NCBI GenBank assembly: GCA_026708115.1
Contig: JAPOVL010000021.1
Span: forward strand, 1-64,000
Origin: Chloroflexota bacterium
GTDB lineage: Bacteria; Chloroflexota; Anaerolineae; Aggregatilineales; Phototrophicaceae
Length of the DNA stretch: 64,000 nucleotides
Reading direction: 5' to 3'
Position numbers and translations under genes: made by a program. Positions 17,103 to 26,014 of the stretch are shown here, piece after piece. Position 1 is the first letter of the stretch, and the number at the start of each line of letters is the position of its first letter. The notes beneath the pieces were generated by a model that worked only from the letters and a program-made list of their open reading frames with translations, made no database searches and had not been told where the DNA came from.

Positions 17103-18074
17103 ATGATCGCTTACATCTTGCGTCGGCTCTTATCGCTGGCTTTCGTCCTTTTTGTCGTTTCAGTGATCGTCTTTGTTTTGATGAATCTCGTCCCTGGCGG
17201 TCCCTTCACGCTGGCGGACCGCGGGTACTCCGGCGCCGCATTGGAAAACTTGGAACGCAAGTATGGTCTCGACAAGCCCCTGCACCTGCGCTACCTCAAT
17301 TATCTGACCAGCGCCCTGCAACTGGATTTTGGCAATTCATTCTCCGTCGCCGGCAATCCACCCGTGACCGAGCTTATCGCGCGTATCTGGCCCGTCACCT
17401 TTCAACTGGGGCTTTACACCATCATTCTGTCTTTTGGCTTGGGCATATTCCTCGGCATCGTGGCTGCCTATTATCACAACAGCATAATTGACAATCTTGT
17501 GACATTTATCGCGACAGCGGGCATTGCCGTACCAAATTTCATCATCGCCACCTGGTTCCTCTTGATCTTCGGTTTCCAAAATGGCTGGGGCATGGAAAGC
17601 AAGTGGATCGTCGGTCCCCTCACCGCCGACGGCGCCGCCATTCTCTCCTGGGACTATATTCTGCCTGTCCTGACATACGCGCTGGCGCCGCTGGCCCTGG
17701 TTTCGCGCTATACGCGCTCGAGCTTCACAGATGCGCTCAAGGCGGACTTTGTCCGCACAGCCCGCTCCAAGGGCTTGTCGGAGCGCATGATCCTGCTGCG
17801 CCATGTCAGTCGCAATGCCCTCATCCCCATGGTCACCGTGCTCTTGCCGCAGATTCCCAACCTGCTGACCGGCTCGCTCTTCATTGAGGTGGTTTATGGC
17901 GTGCCCGGCTTGGGGAAATTCTTTGTGACCAGCATATTCAATCGCGATTATCCTATGATTATGGGACTTGTTCTGTTGATCGCCTTGCTCTGGGGACTCA
18001 CCTATCTTGTCACCGACGTCTTGTACACGGTGATAGACCCGCGCATCCGGCTGGGCGCGCGGCAGGGAGCCTAG
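17103..18074 (+). CDS. ABC transporter permease, OppB/DppB type
   Basis: This 323-residue permease has about six membrane helices and the N-terminal A-Y-I-L-R-R-L segment usual for DppB. The cytoplasmic EAA loop that contacts the ATPase is visible as D-A-L-K-A-D-F-V-R-T-A-R-S-K-G-L. It forms the transport channel with the OppC-type protein starting 6 bases later. No ATPase gene of the DppD/DppF kind lies in this operon, so the ATPase must come from elsewhere. Confidence 0.9.
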   Translation: MIAYILRRLLSLAFVLFVVSVIVFVLMNLVPGGPFTLADRGYSGAALENLERKYGLDKPLHLRYLNYLTSALQLDFGNSFSVAGNPPVTELIARIWPVTFQLGLYTIILSFGLGIFLGIVAAYYHNSIIDNLVTFIATAGIAVPNFIIATWFLLIFGFQNGWGMESKWIVGPLTADGAAILSWDYILPVLTYALAPLALVSRYTRSSFTDALKADFVRTARSKGLSERMILLRHVSRNALIPMVTVLLPQIPNLLTGSLFIEVVYGVPGLGKFFVTSIFNRDYPMIMGLVLLIALLWGLTYLVTDVLYTVIDPRIRLGARQGA

Positions 18075-18079
18075 CTCCG

Positions 18080-18997
18080 ATGCGCCGGCAGCGACAAGTC
18101 GACGCCTCTCGTCGGTCGCTCGGTGCCGAGGGAGGGCTGGAGCAGCGCTCGCTCTTTCGCGACGCCTTTCGTCGTTTTCTGCAGAACAGGCTGGCAATGA
18201 TAGGCCTGATCCTGCTCATCCTGCTGTTGTTGGTGGCCTTGCTGGCCGATATCATCGCGCCCTACGGGCTGAACGAAGTCGACTTTTCCATCGTGCGGCT
18301 TGGACCCTTTCAAGACCCCAATCACTTCCTCGGCGGGGACGGCGTCGGCCGCGACTTCATGACGCGGCTCATATACGGCGCGCGCACATCGCTTTTTGTC
18401 GGTCTGTCGGTACCCCTCATCTCTTTTGGATTCGCCGTGCCCCTGGGCGCGATCGCCGGCTACCGCGGCGGACGCTGGGATTTCACTATCCTGCGCGTCA
18501 TCGAGGTCGCAACTGCCGTACCCCCCTTGCTCTTTGCCATGTTCTTGATCAGCATTACCGGCGCCGGATTGGGCAATGTGATCTTCGTGCTCGCCATCAC
18601 TTCCTGGATCGAACCGGCGCGCATCGCGCGGGCGCAATTCCTCAAGTATCGCGAGAGCGAATTTGTCTTGGCGGCCCGGGCTGTGGGCGCGTCGGAGCTA
18701 CAGATCATCGCCCGGCATATCTTGCGAAACGCCTTGACGCCGCTCTTGGTTTCCTTCACTTTTGCCGTCCCGCTGGCGATATTCGCCGAAGCCGGCTTGA
18801 GCTTTTTGGGTATTGGCATTACGGAGCCGACTGCAAGTTGGGGTAAAATGGTTGGCGGAAGCGTAAAGTCGTCCACAGTTGTTGTCGATTATCACCTGGC
18901 CCTGTTCCCGACCCTGCTGGTGGCTTTGACGATGTTGAGCTTTTCCTTCGTGGGCGACGGGCTGCAGGAAGCGCTGGACCCATCACGCGGCGACTAG
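18080..18997 (+). CDS. ABC transporter permease, OppC/DppC type
   Basis: This 305-residue permease partner has an N-terminal cytoplasmic tail and a first membrane helix (about residues 35-55), then a large extracytoplasmic loop containing G-G-D-G-V-G-R-D, a standard DppC mark. The EAA loop reads R-E-S-E-F-V-L-A-A-R-A-V-G-A. It completes a heterodimeric channel with the upstream permease. The cytochrome gene follows after 12 bases, so it is very probably in the same transcript. Confidence 0.9.
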   Translation: MRRQRQVDASRRSLGAEGGLEQRSLFRDAFRRFLQNRLAMIGLILLILLLLVALLADIIAPYGLNEVDFSIVRLGPFQDPNHFLGGDGVGRDFMTRLIYGARTSLFVGLSVPLISFGFAVPLGAIAGYRGGRWDFTILRVIEVATAVPPLLFAMFLISITGAGLGNVIFVLAITSWIEPARIARAQFLKYRESEFVLAARAVGASELQIIARHILRNALTPLLVSFTFAVPLAIFAEAGLSFLGIGITEPTASWGKMVGGSVKSSTVVVDYHLALFPTLLVALTMLSFSFVGDGLQEALDPSRGD

Positions 18998-19009
18998 ACG
19001 GAGGTGCGA

Positions 19010-19510
19010 ATGACCGCGCTGTCTCATATTTGCCTGGTCAGTGGGCTGACGATAGTTTTGGTCGCGTCGGTCGCCTGCGGAGGCGCCGCCCCCCAAAACA
19101 CAGCGACGCCCACCGACGCGCCGCCGACCCATACGCCCTTCCCAACCTTCGCCTTCGTTGAGCCTACCAAGGCGCCCGTATTTGAACAAACCGGCGCCGA
19201 ATCTGGCGCATCGGACGCATCGCCTGATGACGCTGCTGAAGATGCAATCGCGTTGGATCCAAAAAAGGTCGAACGAGGACTGGGGCGTTACCAGGCCCTG
19301 GACTGCGCGTCTTGTCATGGCGCCGCAGGCCAAGGGACGGATAAGGCGGGCGGCTTACAAGATTTCGCCATGTCGGAAGACGACTTTATTACTTTCGTGC
19401 GCTCCGGTGGAGAATTGGGAACCGAACATCAGTACTCCACCGACCGTTTGAGCAATAGCGGTTCGCGCAATCTCTATCAATACCTGGTCTCCTTGGCGCA
19501 GACCAGCTAA
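19010..19510 (+). CDS. c-type cytochrome lipoprotein
   Basis: This 166-residue protein has an N-terminal signal ending at Cys23 (lipobox-like A-S-V-A-C), a Thr/Pro-rich spacer of about 60 residues, and a C-terminal cytochrome c domain with the haem motif C-A-S-C-H and a downstream Met as potential axial ligand. It should be a membrane-tethered monohaem electron carrier on the outside. ATG 19010 is chosen because GGAGGT stands at 19000-19005; the GTG at 19004 overlaps that site. Its place directly behind peptide permeases is unusual. Confidence 0.8.
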   Translation: MTALSHICLVSGLTIVLVASVACGGAAPQNTATPTDAPPTHTPFPTFAFVEPTKAPVFEQTGAESGASDASPDDAAEDAIALDPKKVERGLGRYQALDCASCHGAAGQGTDKAGGLQDFAMSEDDFITFVRSGGELGTEHQYSTDRLSNSGSRNLYQYLVSLAQTS

Positions 19511-19530
19511 TGCCCGCGGATTCATAGGCA

Positions 19531-20259
19531 ATGACCTTTTCCGATTTGGCGGCCCTGCGCGGTGAGCCGAGTTATGTTTGGCGCGCCGGCCAGGAACGCC
19601 GCCTGAAGATGATTGCTGCCTGGGCGCCGCTGGAAGGGGCGCGGGTACTGGTGGCCGGTTGTGGCGTCGGCATGTATGCTCACCAGATCAAGCGCCGGTT
19701 TACCGCTGCGGTTGATGCCTTTGATATTGAGTACGAGCGGGTACGCGAAACCGGGCAAGAGATCCCGCATTCAGTGGTCGCTGCCGGGGAAGACATCCCT
19801 TTTCGCGATAATGTCTACGACATCGTGCTGTCTCACGAAGTCATCGAACACGTTGCTGACGACAGACGCTCTGCCCAAGAATTGCTCCGCGTCGCCAAGC
19901 CGGGCGGCCGCATCATTCTCTTTTGCCCCAATCGCTGGCACCCCTTCGAAACCCATGGGCATTACTGGCGGGGAGACTATCATTTTGGCAACACGCCCCT
20001 GATCAACTACCTGCCCAATCGCTGGCGCAACCGGCTTGCGCCCCATGTCCGCGCCTATTCGGCCGCCGGCATTCGCGCGCTCTTTGACGGTTCTCCCGTC
20101 GAGCTGCTGCACCATTCTCGCGTCTATGGCGGGTACGACAACATCATCGCCCGCCTGGGGGCGCCCGCGCGCATCCTGCGCGACTTGCTGCACAGATGCG
20201 AAGGAACGCCGCTGGATACCTGGGCGCTGTCGCACTTCTTGGTCATCCGAAAACGCTGA
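19531..20259 (+). CDS. Class I SAM-dependent methyltransferase
   Basis: This is a 242-residue Rossmann methyltransferase of the Methyltransf_11 type. SAM-binding motif I is V-L-V-A-G-C-G-V-G, the acidic end of strand 2 is F-D-I-E-Y-E, and motif post-I to II contains the S-H-E-V-I-E-H-V signature common in UbiE/COQ5-like and glycan or lipid methyltransferases. There is no membrane segment. It follows the cytochrome gene by 20 bases and may share its transcript. Substrate unknown. Confidence 0.85.
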   Translation: MTFSDLAALRGEPSYVWRAGQERRLKMIAAWAPLEGARVLVAGCGVGMYAHQIKRRFTAAVDAFDIEYERVRETGQEIPHSVVAAGEDIPFRDNVYDIVLSHEVIEHVADDRRSAQELLRVAKPGGRIILFCPNRWHPFETHGHYWRGDYHFGNTPLINYLPNRWRNRLAPHVRAYSAAGIRALFDGSPVELLHHSRVYGGYDNIIARLGAPARILRDLLHRCEGTPLDTWALSHFLVIRKR

Positions 20260-22689
20260 TTAGTCCCGCCTGCTAAAGGGCAACAGCCTGCGCAGCCAGC
20301 GGCGGATGATATTGCCGCGCGTCCGATTCCAGGCTCTCTCCGCGCGGGCCGCGAAGCGCTTGTTGTCTCCCGCGCCCTGGCTGGTATTGCCATATCGTTC
20401 CCGCGTGTACAAATCGCTGATAGTGCGGATAGGCTCTCGGGCGGCGGGAATCCTGTGCTGCAATTCGCGCCGCTTTTCCAGCGTCGTCTTGTTGCTGCCG
20501 ATATCGATGCCGATCAACTGGATATACCGTTCCAGGCGCGCGTAAGCCCTGGATATCGGGCTCAGGCCGCCCATCCCGCGCCATTCCCACCACCAGAACA
20601 GCAGCAGCAAGATGATAGCCAAAATCAGCAGCGAGACCAGTATGACCAGGGCCACCATTAACAGCGGTTCCAAAAATGCCAATGGCGGCGGCGGCGCGTC
20701 CGGGATGATCGGCGGTTCTACCGTCGGAACGATAAATGGTGTGGGGCTGGGATGTGGACGCGTCGTCGGCGTCGGCGTTGGCGTCGGTTGAGCCGCGATT
20801 TGCTCGACCCCTTCTTCCGTGGGCAGCGGCGTCGGGCTCGGCGTCGGCGTCGGCGTCGGACTGAGCGTGGGCTGCGGATCGGCGGACTCGTCTTGCGGCT
20901 GCGCCAGTTCATCCCCCTCCCGATTGTAGGGGGCTTCGGCAGCCGTCGGCTCGAACTCGATCCAGCCATAACCCGGGAAATAGACTTCAACCCAGGTATG
21001 CGCCTCGCGCTCGCGCACGACATAGCGCTCGATGTTGACATCATATTGGCCTTGAGAAAAACCGGCAGCCAAACGCGCCGGTATGCCCAGGTGCCGCAGC
21101 ATAACGATCATGGCAGTCGCGTAATAGGTGCAATATCCTTCTTTCGCGTCAAATAGCACCCATTCCACCGAATCCACGTTGGGCGGCGGCGCGGGAATGG
21201 ATTCGTTGTAGGCGATGTTCTCGCGCAGCCAGCTTTCGATCGCTTTTGCCTTGTCGTATGGGTTGTCGGCGCCCGCTTCGTCAACGATCTGCTGCGACAG
21301 ATTGAGGATGCGCGCATTGGGCTGCCCGACGTACAAGTTTGCGCCGCTGACCCAATCGGGATAATTTCTGCCGGCCCCGCGCAATTCATGCGCCGTGGCG
21401 ACGCTCAGCAAGCTGGTTGCTGTATAGGATTCCCCCCGTTTCATGACCCGCAGGGGACGCACAACCGATACGTTCATGGAACTGTTCTCGGGTTTGTCGG
21501 TGTAGATCAGGTCGATGCGCCCGGTGCTGTCGATGGTGGCGGGCTGCGGCGCGGCGTAATAAATCCGCGCGTTGGCGTTCACGATCGTGAAGTGTTGCGA
21601 GATCGCTTGACGGCGAAACCCGATCACTTCATTGTTCATATTCAGTTCCAGCGGCGCTGATCTGTCCGTGATGCGCAGATCTGCGGAAGGCGACCATTGC
21701 CCGTCGATATAGCGTTCGAATACGCGCGAGCGCCAGTAATATCGAAAGCGCGAATGCGGCGCGTCCACGAGCAAAACCACGTCGTCGCCTAGGCTGACGG
21801 CGCCGCCCAGGTTGAGCAAATCAGCCCCGTAGTAGTCGGTTGTCGCGGGACCTTCGCCTTCGATTGGCGCAAAGAGGCGGCTCCACAACTCGGACATCTG
21901 TTGAATGGGGTCCGAAGCCAGAAACTCTTGAAAAGCATTGAGGCGCTCTTGCAAGCCATGTGTCGGCACGCCCCAGGCGAAGATGAGACCAAGCAGCGAC
22001 AAAGCAATGCCAATCGCGGCGAATTGCCGGCGCACAATCGCGGGCACCCGGATGCCGCTCAGCGACCATTCCCACTCGCGGTTCTCCAGGTTGGAGCGCA
22101 CAATCAGCGAAAGCGACATCAACAGGAAGACGACCAGCTGCCCGTCCAGCGGCTCCCTTCCGCTATAGATGACCATGTTCACCAGCAGCACCAGCCCCGG
22201 CGGCAGAATGACGCGCCAGACGCGATCAATCCGATAGATGTGCCAGGTGGCGTTGTAGGCCAGGAACCAGAATAACAGCGAGACCAGCATGCTGAGGACA
22301 AGCTTGTCCGGGTTGTTGCCGTCGCTTATGGCATCCAGCGCCCATTGCCCGGCGCTGCCAGCGGCCGCTTTAATGCCTTCCTGGAAGGGCATGTCCAGCG
22401 TCAAGGCAGAGACGCAAAGAATGCTGCCCCCCGCATAGAGAAAGCTGATGATGAGCGCGGGCAGTTCTCCAAATCGGCTGCCCGCCAGCAATATGCCAAT
22501 GACCACGCCAATGAATAGCACCGGCAGCACGATGTTCAGGTCGATCGGCCAGCCCGCAATCTCGAGCGTGAACAGGGGCATGAGCAAGACCAGGCAACAT
22601 GCGATCAATCTGGCAATGTCGCCGAGGGAGACTGGACTGCGCCAGCGGTTGAATTTGCGCCGACGCCCGATAGCGGACTTTGCGCTCAT
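20260..22689 (-). CDS. TgpA-like membrane transglutaminase-fold protein
   Basis: This 809-residue membrane protein has an N-terminal block of about six to seven helices (residues 20-245, DUF3488/TgpA-N like), a large extracytoplasmic region with a transglutaminase/protease core (about 480-590), a Thr/Pro repeat linker (about 610-680), one more helix (about 690-715) and a C-terminal cytoplasmic DUF4129-like tail. The papain-like triad is visible: Cys in G-Y-C-T-Y-Y-A, His in A-H-T-W-V-E-V, and the acid shortly after. Related TgpA is essential in Pseudomonas. Genes of this type often neighbour a MoxR ATPase and DUF58 gene, which are absent here. Confidence 0.88.
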   Translation of the reverse strand: MSAKSAIGRRRKFNRWRSPVSLGDIARLIACCLVLLMPLFTLEIAGWPIDLNIVLPVLFIGVVIGILLAGSRFGELPALIISFLYAGGSILCVSALTLDMPFQEGIKAAAGSAGQWALDAISDGNNPDKLVLSMLVSLLFWFLAYNATWHIYRIDRVWRVILPPGLVLLVNMVIYSGREPLDGQLVVFLLMSLSLIVRSNLENREWEWSLSGIRVPAIVRRQFAAIGIALSLLGLIFAWGVPTHGLQERLNAFQEFLASDPIQQMSELWSRLFAPIEGEGPATTDYYGADLLNLGGAVSLGDDVVLLVDAPHSRFRYYWRSRVFERYIDGQWSPSADLRITDRSAPLELNMNNEVIGFRRQAISQHFTIVNANARIYYAAPQPATIDSTGRIDLIYTDKPENSSMNVSVVRPLRVMKRGESYTATSLLSVATAHELRGAGRNYPDWVSGANLYVGQPNARILNLSQQIVDEAGADNPYDKAKAIESWLRENIAYNESIPAPPPNVDSVEWVLFDAKEGYCTYYATAMIVMLRHLGIPARLAAGFSQGQYDVNIERYVVREREAHTWVEVYFPGYGWIEFEPTAAEAPYNREGDELAQPQDESADPQPTLSPTPTPTPSPTPLPTEEGVEQIAAQPTPTPTPTTRPHPSPTPFIVPTVEPPIIPDAPPPPLAFLEPLLMVALVILVSLLILAIILLLLFWWWEWRGMGGLSPISRAYARLERYIQLIGIDIGSNKTTLEKRRELQHRIPAAREPIRTISDLYTRERYGNTSQGAGDNKRFAARAERAWNRTRGNIIRRWLRRLLPFSRRD

Positions 22690-22855
22690 TTTGCTCTAGG
22701 AATTCAAATGCAAGTGGATTTAGCTTAGGTCATTTTGCCGGTACTGTAAAGCAGATTTGGGGCGAACAGTTGGGGCGTCGTTCATTGATCGGCCAGGAAT
22801 ACGGCGTGGGCGTAGCTGCCGCAAAGGCCGTCGCCAAGCCCGGCATGAATTGCTG

Positions 22856-22861
22856 TATAAT
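22856..22861 (+). promoter_or_regulatory. -10 box of rnpB
   Basis: A consensus TATAAT lies eight bases before the predicted 5-prime end of the RNase P RNA. The -35 region is poor (TCGCCA at 22831-22836, 19-base spacer). Confidence 0.5.
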
Positions 22862-22868
22862 GAGATAT

Positions 22869-23226
22869 CCGGGTTGACCGAGGGAATCGCGGCAGGACGC
22901 GAGCCTGTCGAGGAAAGTCCGCACTCCAAAGGGCAGCGATGCCGGCTAACGGCCGGGCAGGGCGACCTGACGGCAAGTGCAACAGAGAGCAGATTGCATC
23001 TTGGTTGATGCGAGGGTGAAAGGGTGCGGTAAGAGCGCACCGGCAGCGGCAGTGATGCCGCTGGCCAGGCAAACCCCATCGGGAGCAAGGTGAAGCAGGC
23101 GCAGTGGAGCGGCCCGTTCCCCAAAAAGCGCCGGGTGCACCGCTAGAGCTCGGCGGCAACGCCGATCCCAGATAGATGATTCCCGCGTCTTTGACGGACA
23201 GAATGCGGCTTATATGGCCAACCCGG
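22869..23226 (+). ncRNA. rnpB: RNase P RNA, bacterial type A
   Basis: The catalytic RNA of RNase P, which removes 5-prime leaders from tRNA precursors. Diagnostic elements are present in order: GAGGAAAGTCCGCACTCC (CR-I region), ACAGAGAGCAGA (CR-II/III), GGTAAGAGCGCACCGGCAG, and near the end AGATAGATGATTCCCGC with GACAGAATGCGGCTTA (CR-IV/V). The ends are fixed by helix P1, where CCGGGTTG (22869-22876) pairs with CAACCCGG (23219-23226). About 358 bases, a normal size. Confidence 0.95.
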
Positions 23227-23232
23227 TTTCAG

Positions 23233-23258
23233 GAACCCCTTGCCAGCGCAAGGGGTTC
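23233..23258 (+). terminator. Hairpin after rnpB
   Basis: GAACCCCTTG (23233-23242) pairs with CAAGGGGTTC (23249-23258). There is no clear T tract on the plus strand. It lies between rnpB and the convergent acetyltransferase, so it may serve both. Confidence 0.55.
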
Positions 23259-23272
23259 TCCGGTTCAACCTG

Positions 23273-23722
23273 CTAGTCCAGATAGTCCATATATTCGAGC
23301 GCGAAATGCTCGTAGCCCAGCGCTCGCCAGAAGGCGCGCGCATCGTCATCCTGGCGGTCGACCCTGGCGCGAATGGCTGTCAAGCCGTCGATCTTCGCTT
23401 CCAGCATCTTGCGCGCCCGGTCGACCAACTGACGTCCGATACCCTGTCGGCTCCAGGCCTGCGCCACGTGGATTTCGTCTATTTCAGCGAGCGTGCCAGT
23501 CATGGTCGGGTGCCTGTGCCAGGAAATCAGACAATAGCCGACGCAGACATCGTTGATCCGCGCGACTAAGGCGCAAGCGCGATCGTTGCCGCAATAGGCG
23601 CCGAACCAACGTACTACGCTTTCAGGCCTAACGCTGGTTTCCGGTTCCCCGCCAAGCCAGTCTTCCCGCAGCGCCAGCACATGGTCCAGATCTGCGCCTG
23701 TCATCTCTCGTATGCTGAACAT
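23273..23722 (-). CDS. GNAT-family N-acetyltransferase
   Basis: This 149-residue protein has the GNAT fold. It begins F-S-I-R-E-M-T, has the central substrate strand, and carries the acetyl-CoA pyrophosphate loop R-Q-G-I-G-R-Q-L (Q/RxxGxG/A motif A) preceded by I-D-E-I-H-V. It transfers an acetyl group from acetyl-CoA to an amine; the acceptor cannot be told from sequence. It stands alone, convergent with rnpB. Confidence 0.85.
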   Translation of the reverse strand: MFSIREMTGADLDHVLALREDWLGGEPETSVRPESVVRWFGAYCGNDRACALVARINDVCVGYCLISWHRHPTMTGTLAEIDEIHVAQAWSRQGIGRQLVDRARKMLEAKIDGLTAIRARVDRQDDDARAFWRALGYEHFALEYMDYLD

Positions 23723-23957
23723 GATTGTCTCCTTCGCTCAAAATGAGTTGAAACGGAACCTGCATCCCGAGCGGGGGAGAACGCGCTCTCGGTCTTGCCT
23801 AATGGAACATCTTGTCTCTCGATCCGGCAGTTTCGGATTTCTAAATCGGAGTGCCTGTCAATTTAGTATAATAGGAAACTCGGCGAAATACGCTGGAACA
23901 CGCCGTCGCGCCCTAGACACCAACGGACGCGGCACTTGCGGAAAGGAGCTTTAGCCC

Positions 23958-25418
23958 ATGCAGGAAAGCAATCTACCGAATATCCTCTGGATTTGCACCG
24001 ATCAGCAGCGCTATGACACCATAGCGGCATTGGGCAACGCCTTTGTCTCGACGCCCAATATCGACCAATTGGCGCGCCAGGGCGTCGCCTTCGAGCGCGC
24101 CTATTGCCAAAGCCCGATCTGCACGCCCAGCCGGGCCAGTTTCCTGACCGGCATGTACCCCAGCTCTCTGCAGGTAAATCGCAATGGCAATCCGCGCTTC
24201 CCGGACTTCCCTCCCTTGATCAGCCGACGCTTGGCCGATCGGGGATATGTTTGCGGATTGATCGGCAAGCTCCACCTGAGCAGCGCCTACGGGCGCGTCG
24301 AAGAACGCGTCGATGACGGCTACACGTACTGGAAGTATAGCCATGCCCCGCGCGATGATTGGGAACATGGACATGACTACGCCGACTGGGTCCGGTCCCA
24401 GGGCGTCGATTTGGGCCAGCTGACCAGAGACCCCGCCGGCGTGCCGGCCCAACTCCATCAAAGCACCTGGTGCGCCGAGAAGACGATCGAATTCATCCAA
24501 GAGAATCGCAACCGCAACTGGTTTGCCAGCGTCAACATTTACGATCCCCACCCGCCATTCAACCCGCCGCGGGCTTATCGCGACCGCTTCGACCCCGCGC
24601 AGGTCAAAGCGCCGCTTTTCCGAGAGAGCGACCTGCAACAGCAGGAGAAACTACGGCGAATCGACTTTCAATCGACCGCAAGGCATCCCGACGACCTCGA
24701 TATCAAGAGCCCGATCTTGCCCCAGTCGCCGACCCCCGGCCTGGCCGAGCCGGACTCCCCGGGAGCGCGCGATGCCCGCAGCTTGATCGCTGCCTACTAC
24801 GCCATGATCAAACTGATAGATGATCAGCTGGGGCGCATTGTGGCGGCGCTGGACGCGCTGGATCTGCGCCGCAATACCGTCATTATCTTCACCAGTGATC
24901 ACGGTGAAATGCTCGGCGATCACGGTCTCATTCTAAAAGGCTGCCGCTTTTATGAAGGACTGGTCCGGGTACCGTTAATCTGGTCCTGGCCAGCGCGCTT
25001 CAAGAGCGACCTGCTCAGCGACGCCTTGGTCGAGCTGACCGATATCGCGCCAACCCTGCTGGACATTGTCGGCCTACCCGCGCCCGGCTACATGGTCGGG
25101 TCTTCGCTCCTGCCCATATTGACCGGCGAAGTGCCGCCGCATCGCCACCGCCACTACGTGCGCTGCGAGTACATCGACGCCCTGGACATGCCCGATCACT
25201 CCAGAGCGACGATGTACTTCGATGGCCGCCATAAAATTGTGCTCTATCACAGTCTTGGCGCCGGCGAACTCTACGACCTGGCCGAAGACCCAGGGGAATT
25301 CGACAACTTGTGGGACCGCGAGAGCGCCCGCGAACTGCGCGCCGATCTCAGCCAACGCGCCTTCGACGCCACAATCGCAACGCTTTACCCCGGCCTCGAT
25401 CGCCGCGGTCCCATGTGA
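23958..25418 (+). CDS. Sulfatase, alkaline-phosphatase superfamily
   Basis: This 486-residue type I sulfatase hydrolyses sulfate esters. Cys55 in the C-T-P-S-R motif is the residue converted to formylglycine; metal ligands include Asp15 (T-D-Q-Q) and the later S-D-H-G-E-M-L-G-D-H-G block. No signal peptide is seen, so it appears cytoplasmic, suggesting imported sulfated sugars or small esters as substrate. GGAG stands 11 bases before ATG, and a TATAAT occurs at 23867-23872 without a convincing -35. No formylglycine-generating enzyme gene is in the window. Confidence 0.92.
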   Translation: MQESNLPNILWICTDQQRYDTIAALGNAFVSTPNIDQLARQGVAFERAYCQSPICTPSRASFLTGMYPSSLQVNRNGNPRFPDFPPLISRRLADRGYVCGLIGKLHLSSAYGRVEERVDDGYTYWKYSHAPRDDWEHGHDYADWVRSQGVDLGQLTRDPAGVPAQLHQSTWCAEKTIEFIQENRNRNWFASVNIYDPHPPFNPPRAYRDRFDPAQVKAPLFRESDLQQQEKLRRIDFQSTARHPDDLDIKSPILPQSPTPGLAEPDSPGARDARSLIAAYYAMIKLIDDQLGRIVAALDALDLRRNTVIIFTSDHGEMLGDHGLILKGCRFYEGLVRVPLIWSWPARFKSDLLSDALVELTDIAPTLLDIVGLPAPGYMVGSSLLPILTGEVPPHRHRHYVRCEYIDALDMPDHSRATMYFDGRHKIVLYHSLGAGELYDLAEDPGEFDNLWDRESARELRADLSQRAFDATIATLYPGLDRRGPM

Positions 25419-25425
25419 GCCTGAC

Positions 25426-25481
25426 CGGCGAAAAGGCCCCGGTAATGTCCCGCCAACACAAAATAGCGCGCCTTTTCGCCG
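25426..25481. terminator. Inverted repeat between convergent genes
   Basis: CGGCGAAAAGGC (25426-25437) is the exact reverse complement of GCCTTTTCGCCG (25470-25481), separated by 32 bases, between the sulfatase and the cold-shock gene. It can fold from either strand and probably acts as a shared terminator. Confidence 0.45.
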
Positions 25482-25514
25482 CAGGATTGAAGCGGTCTAT
25501 TGATTTGTCTGTGG

Positions 25515-25724
25515 CTAAACACGAACCACGTTGCTGGCTTGTTTTCCTTTCGGGCCCTCGGTAACAGTGAACTCCACTGTCTCGCCCTCTTCAAGATTGC
25601 GATATCCTTCGCCCGCTATCGCGGAAAAATGTACAAAGACGTCCGGCCCGCCTTCTTGCGCGATAAAACCGTATCCTTTTTCAGAACTGAACCACTTTAC
25701 CGTGCCTGTAATACGTTCTTCCAT
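25515..25724 (-). CDS. Cold-shock domain protein, CspA family
   Basis: This 69-residue single-stranded nucleic-acid-binding OB-fold protein has both RNA-binding motifs: K-G-Y-G-F-I (RNP1) and V-F-V-H-F (RNP2). The frame is open to 25751, but the extra nine residues are not part of the family and ATG 25724 has a GGGAGC site at suitable distance. Such proteins act as RNA chaperones. A long leader is possible, since the next gene lies about 290 bases away. Confidence 0.93.
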   Translation of the reverse strand: MEERITGTVKWFSSEKGYGFIAQEGGPDVFVHFSAIAGEGYRNLEEGETVEFTVTEGPKGKQASNVVRV

Positions 25725-26014
25725 TGCGAAATGCTGCTCCCATTGTGACATTTGATAAAGTAATCGCGATTTGCGAACGGACGAATCACAAAACGATACC
25801 TGTTCGCAATTCGTGACCGACGGGGGACCGGCGCCAGGCGCTTTTCACCCCCCACACGGCAATATACACCCAGTAATATCATTTGGCAACAAAAAAACGT
25901 GAGTAGGAGTGAAATCGATTTGGCGACTTTGCCTCAAAACGAAGGAGAATGGATCAATCATAAGCCGCTATACGTTCATCGCCAGACCGAGAAACATCTG
26001 GCCAACTGCGAAAA

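Noticed and set aside
17337..18197. 286-residue antisense frame over the OppB/OppC genes
   Set aside because: Shadow of two strongly supported permease genes; composition is charged, low-complexity and family-free.
23867..23872. Consensus TATAAT as sulfatase promoter
   Set aside because: No acceptable -35 hexamer or extended -10 at the right distance; left unlisted.
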